Part shown: positions 9,073-18,080 of the stretch, piece after piece
How positions within the stretch are numbered: the first letter of the stretch is position 1
Layout of the letters: the number at the start of each line of letters is the position of its first letter
Assembly (NCBI GenBank): GCA_902168185.1
Contig: CABHOV010000035.1
Coordinates: forward strand, 1-64,000
DNA length: 64,000 nt
Source: an uncultured Bacteroides sp.
GTDB taxonomy: Bacteria; Bacteroidota; Bacteroidia; Cytophagales; Cyclobacteriaceae
Direction: 5' to 3'
Program-made: the position numbers and the translations under genes
The notes under the pieces: model-generated
Databases searched by the model: none
The model's input: only the letters and a program-made list of their open reading frames with translations
What the model was told of the DNA's origin: nothing

Positions 9073-12000
9073 TTAGAAATTAAGATTTAAACCTGCCATA
9101 AACGTTTTTGCCTGTGGATAGAAACCATAGTCTATACCCGAAACGACTGGACTGGACGTTGAGAAATCCGGATCGTATCCTCTATACTTTGTAAAGGTTG
9201 CCAGGTTGTTTACGGCTACATATACGCGCAGCTTACGTGCACCAATTTTATCGGTTAATGTACGGGGTAAAGTATAGCCTAATTGTATATTCTTGATTCT
9301 TGCGAATGATCCGTCTTCAACAAAGTAATCGGAGATTACACCGTTGTTGTTGGCAGCGGTTGTCAACCGTGGATTTTCATTGGTTGAACCCGGGCCTGTC
9401 CAACGCTCCATTTTATAGGACAGTAAATTTGCCAAAGGCTGTTGACGCTCGTAGTTACGAAGTATATCATTGCCAATAGATGCATATAGTGTAGCTGAGA
9501 AATCTATTCCCTTGAAGCTCATGCCCACATTTATTCCCATGATCACATCCGGAATCGGAGAACCAATTATAGTCTTATCGCTATCATTGCTGAAGTTGAT
9601 TGTTCCACTATTGTCATTATCAACAAAGCGAAGATCACCGGCCTGTGCACCCGCTTGTGTTATACCACGTTCTGTAACTTCCTGAGTTGACTGGTATACA
9701 CCATCTGTTTTATAGCCGAAGAAATATCCCATCGGGTATCCTACCTGCATACGTGTAGCCGTTCCACCGCCCACACCGAAAGCACCGAATTCATAGAAGT
9801 CAACACCTGCAGGCAACGCCGTTACCTTGTTGCGTATAGTAGTAAGGTTGTAACCGATGTTAAAGCGGAAGTCTTCTCCTATAACATCGTTGTAGTTGAT
9901 TAAGAACTCGAAGCCTGAGTTCTGCACATCACCACCATTAACCCATGGAGGACTGCTTCCTGCACCATACGCTCCTGATATAGCAGATATATCTGGCTGG
10001 AACAGCAGGTCGTTTGTTTTCTTTATATAGTAGTCCGTGGTGATCTCTACTTTACCATTCAGTAAATTCAGATCTATACCAAAGTTAGTTTGCTTTGTAG
10101 TTTCCCATTTCAGATCCTGGTTACCCAATGTACCAATGGCTACACCATTCACGAGTTGGTTATTGAATGGATATACACCTTCGCCTCCAAGCAATGCTCT
10201 ATAGCGGAACAATCCAATCTTGTCGTTACCGGAAACACCGTAGCTCGCTCTTACTTTCATAAATTCGATGAGGCCGGTATTGAAGAATGATTCTTCTGAT
10301 ACCACCCACGCTGCAGATACTGCTGGGAAATAACCAAAGCGATTATTCTTACCGAAGTTTGAAGAACCGTCTCTGCGGATAAGCGCTGACAAAAGGTATT
10401 TACTTCCATATCCGTATTCAGCACGCGCGAAATATGATTGCAGTCTGCTTTCATTCTGCCACGAAGACGTACTGTTCAGTAAATTGGTACCATCTGTTGC
10501 TGATATATCTGCGAAATCATTTGAGTTATAGGGTACATTATATCCTGTACCGGTAAGGCTCTTGTTTACATCCGCGAATACAGATGCACCGAGTGTAGCT
10601 TTCACTTTGTGGAACTCCTGGAACGTTCTGTTATAATTCAGGAAAGCTTCCAGGTTATAGTTAAAATACGAAGTGCGTGTTTCTGCAACGTTATTATATA
10701 TAGGTATACTTACACCTGTGGCAATTTCAGTAGTGCGTGGATCGAGGGCTGCATTCAAAGCTGTATTTTGTGCTTTGCCTGATCCGTAATATACCAACGG
10801 ACTAAACGTCTTGTCGTCTACAATCGCATAGTTATACCCGGCACGACCTGATAGTTCAAAATTATTATTGATCTTATAGGTAAGCTCTTCTTTTCCTACG
10901 ATCTTGTTTACGTTCGATTGATTAAAGGTGTTGGAGATCTGTGCCAACGGGTTGATCACTTCAGCAACGTCTTCGAGGAATGCATAACCACCAGAACTGT
11001 TATACGGTGTTGCTACCGGAGATGCATTTATAGTATTGAACAGAACGGAAGATATACCATTCTCAGCAAGCGTCTTTCTCCTCTCATTTGTATAGAGCAT
11101 AACGCTTTGCAACGTTACCTTGGGAGCAAGTTCTGTAGTAAAATTCAACCGCGCATTATAGCGTCTATAGCCTGCCTTCGCACCGCCCACGATACCTTCC
11201 TGATTCAGAAATGAACCACCGATGGAGTATGTACTTTTTTCGGAGCCACCGTTCAGGTTCAAATTATAGTTCTGGATCGGAGCATTTTGAAATACTTCGT
11301 CTTGCCAGTCTGTGCCGTTGCCAAGGTTAACATTTGAAAACGGAGGTGCTTGTCCACCGGCAGAGAAAGCCTCATTCTTTAATATAGCAAACTCACGAGC
11401 CGTCAGCAGGTTGAGTTTTTTTGTTGTTTGTTGAACACCGTAGTATCCGCTAAATTCAAGGCTTGGCTTTGTATTTTTTCTTCCTTGCTTGGTTGTTACA
11501 ATGATCACACCGTTCGCTGCGCGTACGCCATATATACCTGCTGAAGCATCTTTCAATACGTTGATTGATTCAACATCCGAAGGATTCAATGCATTTAATC
11601 CATCAGAAGAATACGGAACACCATCCACCAGTATCAGTGGATTGTTATCGCCATTCGTTGAGAGACCGCGGATGCGGATGTTCAACGCACCTCCCGGAGA
11701 ACCGGAAGCCGAAGAAATCTGAACACCGGCTGCCTGACCTTGCAACGCCTGATCTATGCGCACGGGGTTCAACGCAGTGAGTTGCTCACCGTTCACAACG
11801 GATACGGATCCCGTGAGCTCTTTCACGGTAGTTGTTCCATATCCAATCACAACAACTTCTTCCAAGGTTTGGGTGTCCGGCACAAGCTTGATATCGACCG
11901 TAGTCCTTCCGCCTAAGGCAACTTCCTGAGGAGTATATCCAATAAAGCTGAGTACCAAAATGGCATCAGGAGCTACACTATTTAAAGAGTATTCACCATT

Positions 12001-12156
12001 TGCATCCGTCACTGTTCCCTGCGATGTTCCTTTAATAAGGACATTCACGCCTGGGAGTGCCTGATCATTTTCATCTGTCACGCGCCCTTTTAAGAGGCTT
12101 TGGCCGTATCCGACCAACGACAGCGTCATTAAGAGCGCCAGTAGTTTTGTTTTCAT
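9073..12156 (-). CDS. SusC/RagA-family TonB-linked outer-membrane transporter 1
   Basis: A 1027-residue protein, normal for SusC. In order it has a signal peptide (1-18), a CarboxypepD_reg-like carboxypeptidase-regulatory domain (KGRVTDENDQALPGVNVLIKG, about 22-100), a TonB box/plug region (LEEVVVIGYGT then plug to about 220) and a large beta-barrel ending in FMAGLNLNF with a terminal phenylalanine. It imports oligosaccharides with SusD1 using TonB energy. It is the first gene of the leftward PUL block 1. Its upstream region carries a tandem direct repeat and an AAACG palindrome that are shared with three other promoters of this locus. Confidence 0.96.
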   Translation of the reverse strand: MKTKLLALLMTLSLVGYGQSLLKGRVTDENDQALPGVNVLIKGTSQGTVTDANGEYSLNSVAPDAILVLSFIGYTPQEVALGGRTTVDIKLVPDTQTLEEVVVIGYGTTTVKELTGSVSVVNGEQLTALNPVRIDQALQGQAAGVQISSASGSPGGALNIRIRGLSTNGDNNPLILVDGVPYSSDGLNALNPSDVESINVLKDASAGIYGVRAANGVIIVTTKQGRKNTKPSLEFSGYYGVQQTTKKLNLLTAREFAILKNEAFSAGGQAPPFSNVNLGNGTDWQDEVFQNAPIQNYNLNLNGGSEKSTYSIGGSFLNQEGIVGGAKAGYRRYNARLNFTTELAPKVTLQSVMLYTNERRKTLAENGISSVLFNTINASPVATPYNSSGGYAFLEDVAEVINPLAQISNTFNQSNVNKIVGKEELTYKINNNFELSGRAGYNYAIVDDKTFSPLVYYGSGKAQNTALNAALDPRTTEIATGVSIPIYNNVAETRTSYFNYNLEAFLNYNRTFQEFHKVKATLGASVFADVNKSLTGTGYNVPYNSNDFADISATDGTNLLNSTSSWQNESRLQSYFARAEYGYGSKYLLSALIRRDGSSNFGKNNRFGYFPAVSAAWVVSEESFFNTGLIEFMKVRASYGVSGNDKIGLFRYRALLGGEGVYPFNNQLVNGVAIGTLGNQDLKWETTKQTNFGIDLNLLNGKVEITTDYYIKKTNDLLFQPDISAISGAYGAGSSPPWVNGGDVQNSGFEFLINYNDVIGEDFRFNIGYNLTTIRNKVTALPAGVDFYEFGAFGVGGGTATRMQVGYPMGYFFGYKTDGVYQSTQEVTERGITQAGAQAGDLRFVDNDNSGTINFSNDSDKTIIGSPIPDVIMGINVGMSFKGIDFSATLYASIGNDILRNYERQQPLANLLSYKMERWTGPGSTNENPRLTTAANNNGVISDYFVEDGSFARIKNIQLGYTLPRTLTDKIGARKLRVYVAVNNLATFTKYRGYDPDFSTSSPVVSGIDYGFYPQAKTFMAGLNLNF

Positions 12157-12207
12157 GGGTTAAAAATAATTTGGTTAAGTGCTGCACTTGTTTGCGGATG
12201 GTTTCAA

Positions 12208-12221
12208 ACCGAAAACGTTTG
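12208..12221. promoter_or_regulatory. LacI-like operator candidate upstream of SusC1
   Basis: ACCGAAAACGTTTG contains the palindrome AAACGTTT with a central CG (12213-12220), the usual core of LacI-family operators. It lies about 55 nt before the SusC1 start. Related sequences precede GH5-1, SusC2 and GH5-2. Function is inferred from shape and recurrence only. Confidence 0.45.
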
Positions 12222-12281
12222 AGTGCTGCGACAAACTTTGCAAGGATCGGTGCGGAATTCAATATTCTGACCCCAACAATA

Positions 12282-12323
12282 CTACATCAGGTGGGTCTTT
12301 AAGGCTACATCAAAACTACATCA
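12282..12323 (-). promoter_or_regulatory. Tandem direct-repeat operator candidate (SusC1 / regulator 1)
   Basis: On the coding strand of SusC1, TGATGTAG occurs three times, at 12316-12323, 12305-12312 and 12282-12289. Two copies are exactly 11 bp apart and the third is 23 bp further on. The adjacent pair ends 148 nt upstream of the SusC1 start. The gap is divergent, so the same site lies 84 nt upstream of regulator 1 and could also control it. Similar 11-bp pairs precede GH5-1, SusC2 and GH5-2. Confidence 0.6.
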
Positions 12324-12407
12324 ACAAACCAGAAACATTAATTTCAGTGGATTTCAAACGATTTGGGAATTAGATTTGACACAACATCAATGCTCCTTAA
12401 CCTCATC

Positions 12408-15341
12408 ATGAACAGGAACTCACCTTTCCAGATGCGCTGGCACACTTCAATTTTCCTTGCCGGGATTATGTTTCTTCCGGCCCTGCAGGTGTTTGCACAG
12501 TCATCACTTTCAGGACTTCCCTTTACGCGAAATTTCCAGCCGACCGAATACAAAGCCGGCATTCAGAACTGGTACATCGCGCAAAACCGGCAAGGGTTGG
12601 TTTACATCGCCAACAATTTTGGGCTGCTGGAATTTGACGGAGACCAATGGCAAGTGTATGGTGTTAAAAACGGGACGAAGGTTCGAAGCGTGGCCATTGA
12701 TAGCCGCGGACGGATTTATGCCGGTGGGCAGGGTGACTTCGGTTATTTCTTCCCGAACGACCGCGGTCAGCTCACATACATATCGCTGGCCGATAGTCTT
12801 GAAAAGAAATTCAGGAATTTTGATGAGACCTGGAGCGTCTACGTTGACAATGACAAAGTGTATTTCTGTACGTTCACTAATATATATGTGTACGACCAGC
12901 ATACGTTCACTATTATCCAGCCTTCAGACGCCATCGACCATTCGTTTTTGGTTAATCGTCAACTCTATATTAATCAACCTTCGGTTGGGCTGGGAGTTTT
13001 GGAAGGCAAGGATATACGCTTTATAAAGGGCGGTGATTTTTATAAGGGGAAGAGTATTGCTGCCGTATTGCCGCTTCATGACAATCATTTGCTAATCGCC
13101 ACCTTTCAGGAGGGTATCTATAAATATAGTGAAGGTATATCTCAACCTTGGCGAGAAGACTTGCAGGCTTTCCTCAAGGGATCGATTGTGAATTGCGTGA
13201 TCCGGTTACGAAACGGGAACTTCGCTGTAGGTACGCAGAACAACGGATTATTAATACTGGATCCGGATGGCGCTATACTCACACAGTTCACCAGCGGCCG
13301 AGGTATAGAGACAACCACCGTACTCAGCCTATACGAAGATGACCTCAACAATTTATGGGTAGGACAAAACAACGGGCTTGCGTATGTTGAATTAGGTTCT
13401 CCCTTCACATTCATCAACAAACAGATCGGCCTTCCAGGATCAGGGTATACGGCTTACCTGCACAACGCCAAGCTATATCTCGGTACGAATACCGGAGTAT
13501 ATATGCGTGAGAAGAATGGAAAGTCAGATTTTAAACTGATCGACAACACACGGGGCCAGGTATATCACATCGGTGAGTATGCAAATAATCTACTGATCGG
13601 TCATCACAATGGTGCACTTCGTGTGCAAGACCCCGGTGCAGTGCGTCTCTCTTACGAACCGGGCTCCTGGATCTTCCATCCTTTGAAGGATCATCCTGCC
13701 ACATTGATTGAAGGTGTATACGCGGGACTGCAAGTATATGATATGGTAAACGGCCAATGGAAGTTCAGAAAAAAATTGCGCGGCTTCGAAGAGTCCTCAC
13801 GGGTTATGGCGCAAGATCCATCTGGCGATCTGTGGGTTACGCATGGCTATAAAGGCGCCTATAAGATTAAATTGAGCGCAACTCTCGACAGCATTACCAG
13901 TGTTAAATTTTATGGCGAGGATAAAGGGTTCCCTTCAAATTTACTGATCAACGTTTTTAAAGTGCGCAATGAATTACTCTTTACCAGTTCCAGTGGTGTT
14001 TACAAATATGATCCGAAAGCTGATCGATTTATACCGGATGATTTCTTTTCGACACGCCTCGGTAAAACGGACCAGGTTTGGTTTATACGGGAAGACGCTA
14101 TGGGAAATATATATTTCATCAGCAAAAATCACATTGGTGTGTTCCGGAAGAATTCATTGGGGGAATATATATTGGAAGAAAATGTTTTTAATAAGATCAG
14201 AAAGTATCTCAATGATGACTTGGTCAGTATAGCTATTCTTCAGAATAACGAAGTGCTCTTCGGAGCCAAGGATGGTTTCATTCACTATGATCCCACCATG
14301 AAAGCAGATCGCACCCTGATCTTCCAGACGCTGATTCGGAAAGTGGGCACCACGTACAACGGCGACTCTACCCTGTTTTTTGGAAATTATAGCGTGCATG
14401 ATTCCATCACCGGAGAACAACAGCTGGAATATCAACCGGAGTTACCTTACAAAAGCAATTCTATACATTTTACATTTGCGGCTACGTCTTATGAAGGAAA
14501 CGCAGATCTCACGTATCAATACTACCTGGAGAACTACGAAAAAGACTGGTCGGAATGGAATACGAAAACATTGAAAGAATATACCAACCTAAAAGAAGGT
14601 AACTATATATTTCATGTACACGCCCGCAATGTAAATGGCGAGATCAGTCGTGAAGCAACGTATACATTTACTATACTTCCACCCTGGTATCGTTCCGTCT
14701 GGGCATATTCGGTGTATGGCATTTCCATTATAGCGCTTCTGTTTACAGGCTTCAATTTACTGGACCGCAAATATCAGCGGGAGCAAAAATTGCTGGAGCA
14801 AAAGCAGCAGGAAGAACTAAATCAAAAAGATACCGCGTTGGAAAAGCTTTCGCAGCAGTCGCATGAAGAAATAACGCGGCTTCAAAATGAAAAGCTGGAA
14901 TCGGAACTTCAGCACATGAATAACGAACTGGCTACATCCACGATGCATTTGCTGAACAAGAATGAATTTATAACCGGAATCAAAAACCAGCTTGCGCATA
15001 TACTCAAGAAAAACGGAAATGAGGAAGTAAAAAAAGAACTGACACAAATCACTCGCAACATTGAGCAGAACATTTCGGCAGATGCTGACTGGGAGCATTT
15101 CCAATTTCACTTCGATCGCGTTCATGGTGATTTTACGAATCGCTTTAAAGCAGCGTTCCCTACCTTAAGTCCACAGGAAATAAAACTAAGCGCTTACTTA
15201 CGCATGAATTTATCTTCGAAGGAAATAGCACAGTTGCTTAACATCTCCGTTCGTGGTGTGGAAATCAGCCGGTATAGATTACGAAAAAAGATACAGCTCG
15301 ATCGAAATAAAAACCTTCAGGATTTTATTCTAAACTTTTAA
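12408..15341 (+). CDS. Membrane-tethered propeller/Y_Y_Y regulator with LuxR-type HTH (regulator 1)
   Basis: About 977 residues from the ATG at 12408. The frame extends upstream, but this start places a clear signal sequence (FLAGIMFLPALQVFAQ) at the N-terminus. Two-component-regulator propeller repeats follow (about 30-640, e.g. NRQGLVYIANNFGLLEFDG). A Y_Y_Y domain (about 650-740, TYQYYLENYEKDWSEW) comes next, then one membrane segment (about 765-785), a charged coiled coil, and a C-terminal LuxR/GerE-type HTH with LSSKEIAQLLNISVRGVEISRYRLRKK. No histidine-kinase, ATPase or receiver domain is present. The propeller should lie in the periplasm and the HTH in the cytoplasm. It is divergent from SusC1 and probably activates this locus when oligosaccharide binds. 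Confidence 0.9.
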   Translation: MNRNSPFQMRWHTSIFLAGIMFLPALQVFAQSSLSGLPFTRNFQPTEYKAGIQNWYIAQNRQGLVYIANNFGLLEFDGDQWQVYGVKNGTKVRSVAIDSRGRIYAGGQGDFGYFFPNDRGQLTYISLADSLEKKFRNFDETWSVYVDNDKVYFCTFTNIYVYDQHTFTIIQPSDAIDHSFLVNRQLYINQPSVGLGVLEGKDIRFIKGGDFYKGKSIAAVLPLHDNHLLIATFQEGIYKYSEGISQPWREDLQAFLKGSIVNCVIRLRNGNFAVGTQNNGLLILDPDGAILTQFTSGRGIETTTVLSLYEDDLNNLWVGQNNGLAYVELGSPFTFINKQIGLPGSGYTAYLHNAKLYLGTNTGVYMREKNGKSDFKLIDNTRGQVYHIGEYANNLLIGHHNGALRVQDPGAVRLSYEPGSWIFHPLKDHPATLIEGVYAGLQVYDMVNGQWKFRKKLRGFEESSRVMAQDPSGDLWVTHGYKGAYKIKLSATLDSITSVKFYGEDKGFPSNLLINVFKVRNELLFTSSSGVYKYDPKADRFIPDDFFSTRLGKTDQVWFIREDAMGNIYFISKNHIGVFRKNSLGEYILEENVFNKIRKYLNDDLVSIAILQNNEVLFGAKDGFIHYDPTMKADRTLIFQTLIRKVGTTYNGDSTLFFGNYSVHDSITGEQQLEYQPELPYKSNSIHFTFAATSYEGNADLTYQYYLENYEKDWSEWNTKTLKEYTNLKEGNYIFHVHARNVNGEISREATYTFTILPPWYRSVWAYSVYGISIIALLFTGFNLLDRKYQREQKLLEQKQQEELNQKDTALEKLSQQSHEEITRLQNEKLESELQHMNNELATSTMHLLNKNEFITGIKNQLAHILKKNGNEEVKKELTQITRNIEQNISADADWEHFQFHFDRVHGDFTNRFKAAFPTLSPQEIKLSAYLRMNLSSKEIAQLLNISVRGVEISRYRLRKKIQLDRNKNLQDFILNF

Positions 15342-15356
15342 CGTCTGCTAAAAATC

Positions 15357-15389
15357 AAAGTGTCAGGTTCTATGCCTGACACTTTTTTT
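15357..15389 (+). terminator. Rho-independent terminator after regulator 1
   Basis: An 11-bp perfect stem (AAAGTGTCAGG at 15357-15367 with CCTGACACTTT at 15375-15385) has a 7-nt loop and is followed by a T run. It lies 15 bp after the regulator stop, in the convergent gap with GH5-1. Confidence 0.85.
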
Positions 15390-15411
15390 CGTTACTTCAT
15401 AGCTGACGTTT

Positions 15412-17766
15412 TTATTCCACCACAATTTTCTTCGTTACAATCCGTGTGTTGGTTTTCATTCGCACGATATATATTCCGGATGAAAGTTTATTTACAGGCA
15501 GTACATCCTTCACCTCCGACTTCAGAATGGTCTTTCCGGATGTTGTGATAATGCTTACTGTGCCGGGCTTCGAAACGCGTATGGTAAATATACCTGACGA
15601 TGGATTCGGATATATATCAAGTCCATCCGTTTCAGCGACCGGTGCCGATGTATCTGTTTCCGGAGCAGCTGAACGTGCACCCGAACCGGTACCATAACTA
15701 AAGGCCTCCCATCCTGATATCGTGGTTCGCGAACACGTCATGGCAGCCGCGCCATTTTCAGAAGATATATACCTTCCATTATTTCCACGAAAGGAAATTT
15801 TACCATCAGGATTTACCACCCAGTCAAATTTCTCCCAATCACCTATAGTGGTACGGCTACACGTAATGGCAGCAACGCCATTCTCAGATGAAACATATTT
15901 ACTCATGCTGCGTAACGCAATCTTACCTGCACCTGCATCCACCACTGTAAATTGCTCCCAGGTTCCGGGCGATGGACGATTGCAGTTCATAGCGGTTGTT
16001 CCGTTCTCTCCACTCACATAGAGGTTGTTGATACCGCGAAGCCAGATGGTTTGCCCTATAGGTACAGATGTACTATTGCCCGTTACCCGAAACCAGTTGA
16101 GGTTAAATCCTCCAGCAGTAATCGCTATACCTACCTCTTGCGAACCAGCCGGCAGTTGAACAGTATGCGATATAGTCTGCCAGGTTTGCCAGCCGCCTGT
16201 GGCTGGTACGCTGATTGTTCCGTACACGGCGGTGCCACCAAACTGTTCCAGACGCATAGCACCACCACCACTCTGGCTCGCCACACGATACTCAACGGTA
16301 TAGGTACCCGCTGTCGGCACATTAATCCGATAACCCAGCCAATCACCTGCATCGGTATACCCTATATTTTGACCACCGCCTGTATCTGTAGTGGTCTCGG
16401 TTTGTATACCACTCATTGAGCAATATCCTTCTGCCTGAATGGTTGCGGGCACAGAAGTATAATTACCCAAGCATGAAGAAGAACTTCCGCGCCTCGGATC
16501 AACAGCCGCTAATGGCCCTGAATTCACTACTGTGTTTGCAAACTTTATATTGTTCAATACACCACTCATTGCGGATACACCATCGGTAAGATAAGGAGGC
16601 CCTACAATTCTTCGCAGTGCTGCATTCGCAGAAGAACTTGTTCGCTTGTATGTCCAATGAGCCCAACCTATACCATTTGCATTCAACTTGTCTACATTTT
16701 GCCGGAGCCACTCATCCGAGTTCTCTCCGGTCTCACCAACCCATACGGGTACATTATGTCGCGTTCGGAATTCAGTCAGATTAATAAGTCGGTTTATCTG
16801 GTTGGGATTTCCATCACGGATATAGTCATCGCCTTCGGCAATCCAGTAGCGATGCGCATTGTATACCAGGTTGGCATTGTTCGTGAACGTATAGGGCTCC
16901 AGGTAATCATAATTATTTCCCCAGCCATTTCCTTCCACCATAATTAAATGTGTATCACCTAAAGCACGTATAGCATTAATAAGACGATTCGTAAGTGCAT
17001 GTATACTTTGATTTTGAGGAATGTTATTCGGCTCGTTGATCAAATCCCAAAAAGCAACTGTGTTGTTATTTATATACCGGGCCACGATCTTTTCCCACAG
17101 CCGAACGGTCATGTCCTGAAAAATCGTTCTGTTCCAGAGATCATTACCGACAAGAGCATCCGATATATTTGAATCTGTTCCCTGTGCTCCCGGAGCAGCG
17201 TGCAAGTCTACAATGACATACATACCGCGTGCAGCACACCAGTTCAGACAGTTCTCAAGCGTTCTGAATCCTTCCAGGTTAGGATCAACAAAGAGCTGAT
17301 TGTTATTATACCACGTGGTCAATGAATTTATATAGCTGGTATAGTTTCCGGAATTTCGAATCACGTTGTTTCGTGCTGTTCGCTGTGCAGCGGTTAAAAA
17401 TAAATCGTAGTGCATAGGGATACGCACACAATTGAATCCTTGATCAGCGATCCAGTTAATATCAGCTTGGGTAATAAAGTTATCACGCCAACTCTGATAG
17501 AAAGCTTCTACCTGTGCTTCGGTTTGCCCCTGATCGTAAAGTCTTTTCTTAAATGATCCTTGCGTTCCTCCGCTATTCGGATTTAACATATAGCCTTCTT
17601 GCAAAAGCCATCCTCCTAATCCAACTCCTTTTAAAATTACTTCCTGGTTGGAAGCATTTACAATGCGTGTTCCATCCGCCCGAAGACGGCTTTGAGCCTT
17701 CGCCTGTGCGAGGCCCAGCAGCAATAATAGAAACAATGTTCTCCTCAGTAAAACTTGTAGCATCAT
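15412..17766 (-). CDS. Secreted GH5 glucanase with CBM6, fascin-like trefoil and T9SS tail (GH5-1)
   Basis: 784 residues. A signal peptide (1-25) is followed by a GH5 domain (about 28-420) beginning [17 protein letters not shown], which resembles exo-beta-1,3-glucanase-type GH5 enzymes. The acid/base is E245 in DLINEPN and the nucleophile E345 in VGETGEN. A CBM6-like module (about 445-565, IQAEGY and [20 protein letters not shown]) comes next. A three-repeat fascin-like beta-trefoil follows, each repeat carrying a YVSSENG-type turn and a WExF motif. The T9SS sorting domain starts at [13 protein letters not shown]. It is a single gene with its own promoter, between the two SusCD blocks. It probably trims or cuts beta-1,3-glucan at the surface or outside the cell. 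Confidence 0.9.
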   Translation of the reverse strand: MMLQVLLRRTLFLLLLLGLAQAKAQSRLRADGTRIVNASNQEVILKGVGLGGWLLQEGYMLNPNSGGTQGSFKKRLYDQGQTEAQVEAFYQSWRDNFITQADINWIADQGFNCVRIPMHYDLFLTAAQRTARNNVIRNSGNYTSYINSLTTWYNNNQLFVDPNLEGFRTLENCLNWCAARGMYVIVDLHAAPGAQGTDSNISDALVGNDLWNRTIFQDMTVRLWEKIVARYINNNTVAFWDLINEPNNIPQNQSIHALTNRLINAIRALGDTHLIMVEGNGWGNNYDYLEPYTFTNNANLVYNAHRYWIAEGDDYIRDGNPNQINRLINLTEFRTRHNVPVWVGETGENSDEWLRQNVDKLNANGIGWAHWTYKRTSSSANAALRRIVGPPYLTDGVSAMSGVLNNIKFANTVVNSGPLAAVDPRRGSSSSCLGNYTSVPATIQAEGYCSMSGIQTETTTDTGGGQNIGYTDAGDWLGYRINVPTAGTYTVEYRVASQSGGGAMRLEQFGGTAVYGTISVPATGGWQTWQTISHTVQLPAGSQEVGIAITAGGFNLNWFRVTGNSTSVPIGQTIWLRGINNLYVSGENGTTAMNCNRPSPGTWEQFTVVDAGAGKIALRSMSKYVSSENGVAAITCSRTTIGDWEKFDWVVNPDGKISFRGNNGRYISSENGAAAMTCSRTTISGWEAFSYGTGSGARSAAPETDTSAPVAETDGLDIYPNPSSGIFTIRVSKPGTVSIITTSGKTILKSEVKDVLPVNKLSSGIYIVRMKTNTRIVTKKIVVE

Positions 17767-17792
17767 GGTTATTTGGGTTTAATGAAAAAGCG

Positions 17793-17829
17793 TGTAAACG
17801 TCATTTTAATATCATTTCAAACGTTTACA
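17793..17829. promoter_or_regulatory. LacI-like operator candidate upstream of GH5-1
   Basis: TGTAAACGT (17793-17801) and ACGTTTACA (17821-17829) form a perfect 9-bp inverted repeat with 19 bp between. The right arm also contains the palindrome AAACGTTT (17819-17826). The site lies 26-63 nt before the GH5-1 start. Confidence 0.5.
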
Positions 17830-17901
17830 TGAAAATACCAACAACCCCCCAACCAACTTTACAAAAGCGATACACTTCAGCCTCTACAATCCTTTTCCGG
17901 C

Positions 17902-17920
17902 ATACGTCCTCACTACGTCA
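17902..17920 (-). promoter_or_regulatory. Tandem direct-repeat operator candidate (GH5-1)
   Basis: On the GH5-1 coding strand, TGACGTAG (17913-17920) is followed 11 bp later by GGACGTAT (17902-17909). The pair ends 135 nt upstream of the start codon. Sequence, period and position resemble the SusC1 site. Confidence 0.55.
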
Positions 17921-18004
17921 GCATAGATTTTTCAATTGAGGATCAAGACTTTGAATGATAAAGGATTCATTCTAAAGTATATATAGAGATATACTCCTGG
18001 AAAT

Positions 18005-18035
18005 AAAGAAGCCGTTTCGATGAAACGGCTTCTTT
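18005..18035 (-). terminator. Terminator after GH3
   Basis: A 14-bp perfect stem (AAAGAAGCCGTTTC paired with GAAACGGCTTCTTT) has a 3-nt loop. It is downstream of the leftward GH3 gene and followed by T-rich sequence on that strand. Confidence 0.8.
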
Positions 18036-18080
18036 ATAACGAACATAAAATAGGACACTATACTGAAAGGCGTTTCGTCA

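Larger units (their letters stand above)
17767..18080. other. Intergenic region upstream of GH5-1
   Basis: This 314-bp gap holds the GH5-1 promoter with two regulatory candidates (17793-17829 and 17902-17920). It also holds the terminator of the GH3 gene (18005-18035). No coding sequence is evident. Confidence 0.7.

Noticed and set aside
12457-13026. 189-codon frame inside regulator 1
   Set aside because: It overlaps the clearly coding propeller frame and has no recognisable domain.
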